In this document: positions 1 through 5,406 of the stretch, one piece after another
Layout: each line of letters begins with the position of its first letter
Numbering within the stretch: the first letter of the stretch is position 1
Source: Bacteroidales bacterium
GTDB taxonomy: Bacteria; Bacteroidota; Bacteroidia; Bacteroidales; UBA932
NCBI GenBank assembly: GCA_024683255.1
Contig: JAIKYL010000022.1
Location: 1-9,463 of the forward strand
Length of the DNA: 9,463 bases
Direction of reading: 5' to 3'
Notes under the pieces: model-generated
What the model saw: the letters and a program-made list of their open reading frames with translations, nothing else
Databases searched by the model: none
What the model was told of the DNA's origin: nothing
Made by a program: the position numbers and the translations under genes

Positions 1-40
1 TATTTATAGAAACGGCAGCCGCTCAGACCGGTAGAATAGT

Positions 41-72
41 TTTGTATATATGCAGCGGAATCAGTAACTTTG
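41..72 (+). promoter_or_regulatory. Bacteroidota-type promoter of the PorV/PorQ-family gene
   Basis: A -33 box TTTG (41-44) and a -7 box TAACTTTG (65-72) are separated by 20 bases, a full match to the Bacteroidota consensus TTTG-N19-21-TAnnTTTG. Transcription from such a box normally begins a few bases after its final G, at about 76-79. That coincides with the ATG at 78 and implies a leaderless or nearly leaderless mRNA. Boxes and spacing are seen in the sequence; the start site is inferred. Confidence 0.7.
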
Positions 73-77
73 GACTT

Positions 78-992
78 ATGAAAAAACTTTTTTTGATAAT
101 AACTGCAGGGCTGTTGACAGCGGGAGAGATCTTTGCACAGGAGAGTAACGCCCTGTCTTTCAGTAGGATAGACCGTAATCCAATAACATCGGCCTTTGCC
201 GGAGCGGGTGCCGCGTATAACGGATCGGCCGCGTACAGCGCCTTTGGCAATGCCGCCATGCTGCCGTTCTTTGGCGGAACCCTGGATGCAGCCGTATCCT
301 ATCAGCGCTGGACTCCGGGCCTTTCGGTTTCCAACAACGTGAGCGTGGGCGCCGCGTACAAGATTATGCCCCGGCTGGGCCTGTCTCTGGGCTATACGCT
401 GGAAAACGGCACCGCCTATGAAATTTACGAAGGCCCCCGGGCCCCTTCCGGCATCTTCTATCCCAAGAATCACGTCATTGCCCTGGGCGTAGGTGTGGGC
501 ATTACGGATATGATAAGTGCAGGCATAAACATACGCTATGCCCGGGATGCCTCCGCCCACGGATCTATTTTTGGAGGAGTGAGTGCCGATGTATTTGCCG
601 GAGTGCAGCTTAACGAAGCGCTCCGGATTACCGCCGGACTCTCCACCCTGGGCACCCGTGTGGCCGATTCCTGGAACCAGCCCGCCTCCGCAAAGGCCGC
701 CGTAGACTGGGCGCCCGTGCTGTCCGGAGACCACGCCCTGAATATAATGGCCGATGCAGACTATTACTTCTCCGGCAGTTTTGCGGCTGCCGCGGGGTTG
801 CAGTACGCCTTCCGGCAAATGCTGTTTGTGCGCGCCGGCTACCGTTTTGCCTCCGAGACCAGTGTAATTCCCGGTCACATGGCCCTGGGTCTTGGAGTCA
901 AGTTCAGCGGTTTCCGGCTGGATTTCAGCTGGCTAACCGCATCCCAGGCTCTTGGCAATACCCTCAATGTGGGCCTGGGCTACAGCTTCTAA
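78..992 (+). CDS. PorV/PorQ-family outer-membrane beta-barrel protein
   Basis: This 304-residue exported protein resembles the PorV/PorQ family, FadL-like outer-membrane barrels, some of which work in type IX secretion. A signal peptide covers about residues 1-20 (KK, then LFLIITAGLL, cleavage at FA|Q). The mature part opens with the family-like segment RIDRNPITSAFAGAGAA (30-46), followed by SAFGNAAMLPF (54-64). The rest alternates aromatic and glycine-rich strands, and the chain ends in GLGYSF; a terminal aromatic residue is typical of outer-membrane barrels. I chose the ATG at 78 rather than the in-frame ATG at 42 because it places the basic n-region of the signal peptide at the start and because the promoter ends at 72. 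No type IX genes are in view, so it could be a general paralogue rather than PorV or PorQ itself; I give no symbol. No intrinsic terminator lies between its stop and the tRNA gene. Confidence 0.85.
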   Translation: MKKLFLIITAGLLTAGEIFAQESNALSFSRIDRNPITSAFAGAGAAYNGSAAYSAFGNAAMLPFFGGTLDAAVSYQRWTPGLSVSNNVSVGAAYKIMPRLGLSLGYTLENGTAYEIYEGPRAPSGIFYPKNHVIALGVGVGITDMISAGINIRYARDASAHGSIFGGVSADVFAGVQLNEALRITAGLSTLGTRVADSWNQPASAKAAVDWAPVLSGDHALNIMADADYYFSGSFAAAAGLQYAFRQMLFVRAGYRFASETSVIPGHMALGLGVKFSGFRLDFSWLTASQALGNTLNVGLGYSF

Positions 993-1000
993 AGTTTTTT

Positions 1001-1031
1001 TTTGCAAACCCGGAAAAAGTTCCTATATTTG
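1001..1031 (+). promoter_or_regulatory. Promoter of tRNA-Ser
   Basis: A -33 box TTTG (1001-1004) and a -7 box TATATTTG (1024-1031) stand 19 bases apart, a full consensus match to the Bacteroidota primary sigma promoter. The predicted start, at about 1035-1037, lies about 21 bases before the mature tRNA 5' end. The -33 box sits at the end of a run of nine T (995-1003) that follows the stop codon of the preceding gene. Confidence 0.75.
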
Positions 1032-1033
1032 CA

Positions 1034-1050
1034 GTCCCGTTTTTCGGGAC
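1034..1050 (+). other. Hairpin in the tRNA-Ser leader
   Basis: GTCCCG (1034-1039) and CGGGAC (1045-1050) form a 6-bp stem with a T5 loop, directly after the -7 box and 7 bases before the tRNA. It would form at the extreme 5' end of the precursor transcript. There is no T-tract after it, so it is a poor intrinsic terminator for the upstream gene. Its role is unknown. Confidence 0.6.
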
Positions 1051-1057
1051 CTATACT

Positions 1058-1145
1058 GGAGAGATGCTCGAGTGGCTGAAGAGGCACGCCTGGAAAGCGT
1101 GTGTACCCCAAAAGGGTATCGCGAGTTCGAATCTCGCTCTCTCCG
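1058..1145 (+). tRNA. tRNA-Ser (anticodon GGA)
   Basis: A complete class II cloverleaf can be folded by eye. The acceptor arms are GGAGAGA (1058-1064) and TCTCTCC (1138-1144), with discriminator G1145. The anticodon stem is CACGC / GCGTG (1085-1089, 1097-1101) with loop CTGGAAA, giving anticodon GGA (1092-1094), which reads serine codons UCC and UCU. A long variable arm with the stem TACCC/GGGTA follows. The T arm is GCGAG-TTCGAAT-CTCGC (1121-1137). The long variable arm and G73 are expected of tRNA-Ser. The 3' CCA is not encoded and must be added after processing. Confidence 0.97.
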
Positions 1146-1177
1146 CAAAAAAGACAGCTAGATGCTGTCTTTTTTGC
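1145..1177 (+). terminator. Intrinsic terminator of tRNA-Ser
   Basis: A perfect 14-bp stem (1145-1158 with 1164-1177) has the core GACAGC / GCTGTC, a TAGAT loop, and an A6 tract on the left pairing with a T6 tract on the right. The stem begins on the tRNA discriminator base, so the terminator directly abuts the mature 3' end. Confidence 0.9.
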
Positions 1178-1184
1178 TTTTCAA

Positions 1185-1202
1185 GCGAGATAAAAATCTC
1201 GC
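1185..1202. repeat. Short perfect hairpin GCGAGAT-AAAA-ATCTCGC
   Basis: A 7-bp perfect inverted repeat with an A4 loop lies 8 bases after the tRNA terminator. It partly resembles the tRNA T arm (GCGAG...AATCTCGC) but shows no similarity beyond that. There is no T-tract. It may be a backup termination or RNA-stabilising structure, or chance. Confidence 0.5.
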
Positions 1203-1221
1203 ACGTTACCCCCTCCCTATA

Positions 1222-1242
1222 TCCCTCCCCTCGGGGGAGGGA
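1222..1242. repeat. GC-rich intergenic hairpin
   Basis: TCCCTCCCC (1222-1230) pairs fully with GGGGAGGGA (1234-1242) around a 3-base TCG loop. A related C-rich stretch, CCCCCTCCC, precedes it at 1209-1217. Very stable, C-tract/G-tract palindromes of this kind often recur between genes; whether this one does cannot be seen from a single window. Confidence 0.65.
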
Positions 1243-1319
1243 CTATCATCCGGCCGCACAGCGTAGTGGAAAGACGGCGGTTTGCCTACGCACATATTCA
1301 AGAGAAGGTCTATTCGGCC

Positions 1320-1472
1320 AGTCCATATACCGTATGTACAACCATAATGCCCTGCAATGCGGTTTGTTTGTACATATCTTCTGGAAAACCTGCAAAAGAA
1401 GCGATTTGCATGAGGTATGTACACAAAATCAGCCTTTCACATCGTTTTACATGTACATACCAGATATGAAAT
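1320..1472. repeat. Large imperfect palindrome with phased TATGTACA boxes
   Basis: Two 70-base arms (1320-1389 and 1403-1472) are inverted relative to each other around a 13-base centre, with no gap needed. By hand count 46 of 70 positions are Watson-Crick pairs, and several mismatches would be G-T wobbles in RNA. Each arm carries TATGTACA and TGTACATA at its two ends with exactly 28 bases between them (1333-1340/1369-1376 and 1416-1423/1452-1459). These 8-mers are fully conserved while the interiors have diverged. TGCAAA-N8-TTTGCA (1391-1410) lies near the centre. I see no convincing gene in 1178-1578: the short open frames here cross the tRNA or follow the palindrome. It could be a degenerate MITE, a REP-like element, a structured RNA or paired operators. 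Confidence 0.6.
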
Positions 1473-1553
1473 CAAACTCGATTCTCTAGAGTAAACACAG
1501 TTACAGACATAGATGGGCAAAACGTCCTTTAACGTAATACCGGGATTATTCCG

Positions 1554-1561
1554 TATCTTTG
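1554..1561 (+). promoter_or_regulatory. Probable -7 box of the DUF1593 lipoprotein gene
   Basis: TATCTTTG matches the Bacteroidota -7 consensus TAnnTTTG and ends 17 bases before the ATG at 1579. No TTTG lies at the ideal distance; the nearest T-rich element is TTTA at 1528-1531, 22 bases away. This suggests a weak or activator-dependent promoter. The leader would be only about 10-14 bases. Confidence 0.55.
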
Positions 1562-1578
1562 CGTAAACGCTTAAGACT

Positions 1579-2982
1579 ATGACCAGGACTGTTTTTCTTT
1601 TGGCGGTGGCGGCGACGGTGGCTGCCTGCCAGGCACAAGCCCCTCAGGATACTTTGAAACCGCGGATTGTGGTGCTTACGGACATCGGCCCGGCCGAGGT
1701 GGAGCCGGACGACAACGAAAGTGCAGTGCGCCTCCTCAGTTACGCCGATCGTTTTGAGATTGAAGCCATTGTCACCACCATCGGGTGGAACTGCGATCCC
1801 TATCCGGAGGAATGGGCGGAATACTTGTACCGCGTGATTGAAGGTTATTCCGTGGATGTGAACAACCTCATGAAGCGCTCCGGACAGACCGCTTTCCTTT
1901 CGTCGGAAGAAGAGCAGGGCTCCCAGCAGCTGGGATACTGGCCCAGCGCGGAGTATATCCGTAGCCGGGCGGTCATGGGTAGCACCCGCGCGGGCATCGG
2001 CGTCATTGGGGAGGGAAACGATTCCCCGGGCAGCGAATTACTAATAAAGCTGGCCGATGAAGACGACCCCCGGCCCATCTGGGTGTGCTCATGGGGCGGT
2101 GCCAACACCCTTTCCCAGGCCATTTGGCGCGTACAACAGGAACGTACACCAGAAGAGCTCAAGGCTTTTTTGCGCAAGTTCCGCCTCTATACCATTACGG
2201 ACCAGGACATGGTATACGCCATGCGCATGGATCGGGCATACAGTTCCCACCAGTGGCTCAGAAGGGAGTTCCCAGAGGACCTCATGCTGGTTTGGGACGA
2301 GAGCGCCTGGCTCAACCAGAACGCCCTGGGCGTAAGGAACTGGGACAAATATGCAGAGCTAATCCAGGGGCACGGAGAGATGGGAAAAGTTTACCCGCAC
2401 TATCTTTGGGGCGTGGAAGGCGATACGCCCAGCTTTCTGAATGTAATGCCCAATGGGCTCAACGATCCGGAGCACCCGGAGCAGGTGGGATGGGGCGGAT
2501 GCCACCTTTTCGGCATTTCGCCGGACGGGGAAACCAACGCCTGGTCCAACTGGCAGCAACCGTTGAAGGACATCTCCAATGCCTACGAACACAAGTTTTA
2601 CCCAGATGAGTTCAACGATTTCGCGGCCCGGATGCAATGGGCGGCTGAAGGAAAGGGCAACCGCAACCCGGTGGTCCGGATAAACGGAGAGGAAGGCATT
2701 AAGCCGATGGAAGTATCGGCCCGCTCCGGCAAAGAGCTGCGTTTTGACGCATCGGCCTCTTCGGATCCGGACGGCGACGCCCTGCGCTTTGAGTGGTGGT
2801 TCCAGGAGTTCCCCGGCGATGCACAGCTCCCGTCTTTGGCCGATGCAAACGCCCCGCAGGCCGTTTTCACCCTCCCTGCCGATGCAGCCCCCGGACAGCA
2901 GTACCACCTGATCTGCGAAATCCACGACGACGGTCCCTTCCAACTCGTCGCCTATCGGCGGATCATCATCACAATCCAATAA
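1579..2982 (+). CDS. Predicted lipoprotein with DUF1593 (Sde182-like) domain
   Basis: This 467-residue exported protein has a signal peptide with lipobox VAAC, putting the lipidated cysteine at residue 17. The next residues (QAQAP) lack the acidic run linked to surface export in Bacteroidota. Residues about 29-310 fit DUF1593, the nucleoside-hydrolase-like domain of Sde182-type cellulose-binding proteins. The signs are VLTDIG (32-37), then PDDNES (43-48), SWGGANTLSQA (171-181) and GDTPSFLNVMPNGLNDPEHP (281-300), followed by GWGG. Residues about 365-467 form a PKD-like beta-sandwich (DASASSDPDGD, 390-400, then RFEWWF). The family is found with plant polysaccharide degradation, but its reaction is not established, so I name the domain rather than an enzyme. 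Aspartates at 35, 44 and 45 resemble the calcium-binding aspartates of nucleoside hydrolases. The gene is monocistronic and converges on the GH43 pair. Confidence 0.9.
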   Translation: MTRTVFLLAVAATVAACQAQAPQDTLKPRIVVLTDIGPAEVEPDDNESAVRLLSYADRFEIEAIVTTIGWNCDPYPEEWAEYLYRVIEGYSVDVNNLMKRSGQTAFLSSEEEQGSQQLGYWPSAEYIRSRAVMGSTRAGIGVIGEGNDSPGSELLIKLADEDDPRPIWVCSWGGANTLSQAIWRVQQERTPEELKAFLRKFRLYTITDQDMVYAMRMDRAYSSHQWLRREFPEDLMLVWDESAWLNQNALGVRNWDKYAELIQGHGEMGKVYPHYLWGVEGDTPSFLNVMPNGLNDPEHPEQVGWGGCHLFGISPDGETNAWSNWQQPLKDISNAYEHKFYPDEFNDFAARMQWAAEGKGNRNPVVRINGEEGIKPMEVSARSGKELRFDASASSDPDGDALRFEWWFQEFPGDAQLPSLADANAPQAVFTLPADAAPGQQYHLICEIHDDGPFQLVAYRRIIITIQ

Positions 2983-3011
2983 AAAAAGCCGACCGGTCAG
3001 GTCGGCTTTTT
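2983..3011. terminator. Bidirectional intrinsic terminator
   Basis: A 12-bp stem is formed by A5 plus GCCGACC (2983-2994) and GGTCGGC plus T5 (3000-3011), with loop GGTCA. A-tract and T-tract flank the GC core symmetrically, so it can stop transcription from both convergent genes, which end at 2982 (+) and 3028 (-). Confidence 0.92.
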
Positions 3012-3027
3012 CTTGCAAATAACGCGA

Positions 3028-4470
3028 TTAGCGCATCTTGATATCCCACTTGGCGTTGTCGTTGTTGAAGTCGAACTTTGCCAGGGTGGGAGTGCTGTCG
3101 GCTACGGAATAGAGGCAGAACTTCTCCGGATGGCCGCAGCCGGGGATGGCCTTGGGAGCGATACGCCAGGTGCCATCGGTGAGCTGCTCAATCTTCCAGA
3201 GCTGCTCGTCGGCGCCGGTGAATTCCGGAACGGTCACTACCTCGTGGCCCTCGGCGGCTGCCAGGGCACGCTTGGTGCCTTCAATCACAATCTTGTAGTA
3301 CGGGCCACCCAGATAACCACCGGCTTCCGGAACAGCCTCGATGCACCACTTCTGGTGAGGACGGGCCATGTAGTCGTTGCAGCGGGCGGGAATTACACCC
3401 TCCGGCCAGCCACCGATCACTTCTTCCAGCTTCTGGCCTTCCACAACCACGACGGGCTGATCCTGTCCACGGCCGAAACCGCGCATGCCACCCTGGGCGC
3501 GCACGAAGTCCACGGTGAGCTCAAGGGCATAACCGCGACGACGGGACAGAATCTTGTAGTTACCGTCAGCGAGGATTTCACCAGCCTCCGGCCAACCGTC
3601 TTTCCAAAGGATGGGACGGATAGCGAGGGTGCTGCGGCCGCTGAGGTCCAGATCGGCCTCCCAGTGGAAGGACATCTTTTCCACACCGGGTTCCACGATG
3701 TAACGGCCGAAGTGACCGGCGCCGAAACGGCGCTCCTCGGCAGCGACAACCATCTTGCCACCGCCCTGCAGCATGTCACGGCCCATATTGTCAAGGAAAG
3801 GACCGAAAGGATTGCGGGAACGGCCGACGATGATATTGTAGGTGGAGTTGGCTCCGTCGCAGCAGGTGCCGTGGGTACCAAGCAGATAGTACCAGCCATC
3901 GCGGTACATCATGCTGGAAGCCTCGCAGTCAATGGCCACGTCATAGTCCTGGGCGCCTTCCAGGCGGCCACCGGTCTTGGGATCCAGTTCCACCATGCGG
4001 ATGTTGCCGAAATAGGTGCCGAAGGTGCAGAACAGACGGCCGTTGGGATCCATCAGGAAGCCCACGTCAATGGCGTCGCAGTCTTCGTCCATCTCTGAAT
4101 GGGCCACCTCGATGGGATCCGAGTAGCCGAAATCCGGGGATTCCGGGTCCAGGGACTTGTTCCACATGGTGAGGATACGGCCGGCGTGACCGCCGCCAAG
4201 ACCACCGCCAGTGGAGCTGTAACCCACCAGGTAACGGTCTCCAATCTTGATGGCATCCGGAGCTGCACCGCCGCCGGGGCGCACGGCACCGCTGTCCCAT
4301 ACCCAACCGTCGGAAGACATGAGGCCGCCGCCACCGGTGCCGAAGGTAAAGTACTTACCGTTGCACTCCATGATGGTGGAAGGGTCGTGAATATAAGGTT
4401 TGCCCACCTGGGCAGCTGCAGAAAGGCAGAACAGGGCTACAATGCCCGCAAGAATAATATTCTTTTTCAT
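3028..4470 (-). CDS. Secreted GH43 glycosidase with C-terminal beta-trefoil-like domain
   Basis: This 480-residue exported enzyme has a signal peptide of about residues 1-20 (MKKNIILAGIVALFCLSAAA|Q). Residues about 22-300 look like a glycoside hydrolase family 43 five-bladed propeller. The likely catalytic set is present: base Asp29 in IHDPS, pKa-tuning Asp135 in CDAIDVGF, and acid Glu183 in CEASSMMY. GTCCDGANSTYNIIVGRS (201-218), His253 in GAGHFGRY and ILWKDGWP (287-294) are further GH43-like landmarks. Residues about 301-480 contain three QxW-like motifs (HQKWCI 372-377, EQLWKI 422-427, NAKWDI 472-477), as in ricin-type beta-trefoil lectin domains that bind sugars. GH43 enzymes cleave alpha-L-arabinose or beta-D-xylose linkages, and some act on galactans; the exact substrate cannot be read here. 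It is the second gene of a minus-strand pair, starting 3 bases after its partner's stop, so the two are surely co-transcribed. No Shine-Dalgarno sequence is seen. Confidence 0.9.
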   Translation of the reverse strand: MKKNIILAGIVALFCLSAAAQVGKPYIHDPSTIMECNGKYFTFGTGGGGLMSSDGWVWDSGAVRPGGGAAPDAIKIGDRYLVGYSSTGGGLGGGHAGRILTMWNKSLDPESPDFGYSDPIEVAHSEMDEDCDAIDVGFLMDPNGRLFCTFGTYFGNIRMVELDPKTGGRLEGAQDYDVAIDCEASSMMYRDGWYYLLGTHGTCCDGANSTYNIIVGRSRNPFGPFLDNMGRDMLQGGGKMVVAAEERRFGAGHFGRYIVEPGVEKMSFHWEADLDLSGRSTLAIRPILWKDGWPEAGEILADGNYKILSRRRGYALELTVDFVRAQGGMRGFGRGQDQPVVVVEGQKLEEVIGGWPEGVIPARCNDYMARPHQKWCIEAVPEAGGYLGGPYYKIVIEGTKRALAAAEGHEVVTVPEFTGADEQLWKIEQLTDGTWRIAPKAIPGCGHPEKFCLYSVADSTPTLAKFDFNNDNAKWDIKMR

Positions 4471-4473
4471 GGC

Positions 4474-5262
4474 TTATTTCGTGCTGAGGGTGATGTTCTT
4501 GACGGGATTGCCGGCTTCGTCGATGAAGCGGCAGCAGAAGTCGCTCATACCGGGACCGTTGATAACGGCGCCCCAGATGACGTTACGGCCTTTCTTGAGA
4601 GTGAGGCGAGGGGAGGCGCAGTCGTCCATCACGCGGCGGCGGTCGCCGGAGAGGATAACGGCCTCTTCACCGTTCACCCACCACATGGAAGCGGAGTTGG
4701 AGCCGACGGCCAGGCGCACATTGGGAATGTCTTCCTCGCAGTTGACCACGGTAACGGCCCAGCAGATGATGCCGTAGCGGTCCTCAGTGAGGTTGGTGGC
4801 AAAGCGGAAGAGCTTCACATTGGGCATCTTGCTGTCCATGGCGTGCCACTTGAGGGTGACCTTCTTCTGCTCATACTTGGGAGCCTCCATGCCGAATCCC
4901 ATGGGGCGTCCGCCCTGCAGGTTCACCGGCGGCTGATACTCCACGGTGATCTTGACCTTGTCTCCGTCCTTGGGAAGGACGTCTCCAAGCTGGCCTTTGA
5001 AATACTCCTGGGCAAAGACCTCACGGATGTAGCTGTCCGTGAAAACGGTGTTGGAGCGGTTGGGCTTGCTGATGGGTTCCAGCAGCAGCCAGCGGCCCAG
5101 GAAGCCCTGTGCATCCGGCGTCGCAGTGGGCGTGGTGACAGGGACAAGATACTTGTCCAACTGGGTGGACCTGTCGGCAAGGACCTGCGCCCGGGCGGAG
5201 AATCCCGGCATCAGGAGCATGAGGCCCATGACGACGAAAAGGGTTTTGATTGTGTTTTTCAT
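4474..5262 (-). CDS. Secreted protein, companion of the GH43 gene, function unknown
   Basis: This 262-residue exported protein has a signal peptide of about residues 1-25, with cleavage at ARA|Q. I do not recognise a named family with confidence. Visible landmarks are FLGRWLLLEPISKPNRSN (54-71), GIICWAVTVVNC (164-175), and a C-terminal block with SMWWVNGEEAV (192-202), LTLKKGRN (220-227) and SDFCCRFIDEAGNPV (240-254). The order 'W-V-N-G ... L-KKG-N ... F-RF-D-GNPV' resembles the sugar-binding jelly-roll (PA14 or galactose-binding-like) modules attached to many glycosidases and esterases. I therefore infer a carbohydrate-binding or accessory role. No catalytic triad is evident. As the first gene of the pair with the GH43 enzyme, it likely acts on the same substrate. 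It could alternatively be a detached N-terminal module of a larger acetylxylan-esterase-like protein. Confidence 0.8.
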   Translation of the reverse strand: MKNTIKTLFVVMGLMLLMPGFSARAQVLADRSTQLDKYLVPVTTPTATPDAQGFLGRWLLLEPISKPNRSNTVFTDSYIREVFAQEYFKGQLGDVLPKDGDKVKITVEYQPPVNLQGGRPMGFGMEAPKYEQKKVTLKWHAMDSKMPNVKLFRFATNLTEDRYGIICWAVTVVNCEEDIPNVRLAVGSNSASMWWVNGEEAVILSGDRRRVMDDCASPRLTLKKGRNVIWGAVINGPGMSDFCCRFIDEAGNPVKNITLSTK

Positions 5263-5273
5263 AAAATGTTATA

Positions 5274-5305
5274 AGAAATTATGTGTGGTTTTTCTCGTTA
5301 CCAAG
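5274..5305 (-). promoter_or_regulatory. Weak candidate promoter of the GH43 pair
   Basis: On the minus strand CTTG (5305-5302) and TAATTTCT (5281-5274) stand 20 bases apart. The spacing is ideal, but the -33 box has one and the -7 box two mismatches to TTTG / TAnnTTTG. It would give a leader of about 7-10 bases before the ATG at 5262. Only about 50 bases separate that ATG from the T-tract of the rpoC terminator, so there is little room for any other promoter. Confidence 0.3.
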
Positions 5306-5312
5306 TTACAAC

Positions 5313-5350
5313 AAAAAAACGACCCCCGGAAGTTAAAAAACTTCCGAAGG
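5313..5350 (-). terminator. Intrinsic terminator of rpoC
   Basis: Read on the minus strand, a 12-bp stem with a T4 loop has the core CGGAAGTT / AACTTCCG (5346-5339 with 5334-5327). It is extended by two G-T wobbles and two C-G pairs, then followed 3 bases later by a run of seven T (5319-5313). It lies about 57 bases after the rpoC stop and marks the end of the rpoC transcript. Confidence 0.8.
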
Positions 5351-5406
5351 GCCGCTTAGCAGATATTTGAAAGAATTCGACCTAAAAACTAAAGTCTGGC
5401 GGATCC

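Noticed and set aside
42..77. Upstream ATG at 42 as the start of the PorV/PorQ-family gene.
   Set aside because: It would put 12 residues before the basic n-region of the signal peptide and lies upstream of the predicted transcription start.
1121..1202. Possible att-site duplication: the tRNA 3' region shares GCGAG...AATCTCGC with the hairpin at 1185-1202.
   Set aside because: The match is limited to short stem halves, stops before the tRNA acceptor end, and no integrase or phage genes are in the window.
1333..1459. CRISPR-like array of repeated 8-mers.
   Set aside because: The repeats are only 8 bases, alternate in orientation, and spacers resemble each other; no cas genes are present.
1064..1489. 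A 141-residue plus-strand open frame and two smaller ones (1206-1424 on minus, 1266-1469 on plus).
   Set aside because: The first runs through the tRNA and its terminator. The others lie on the palindrome, have no promoter or family features, and their RYV...CTY similarity to each other simply follows from the conserved 8-mers.
3013..5274. Two long plus-strand open frames (3013-4098 and 4099-5274) opposite the GH43 pair.
   Set aside because: They mirror the minus-strand genes, lack signal peptides or recognisable motifs, and are rich in the Gly/Ala/Val/His pattern expected of antisense frames in GC-rich genes. The minus-strand frames have clear signal peptides and enzyme motifs.
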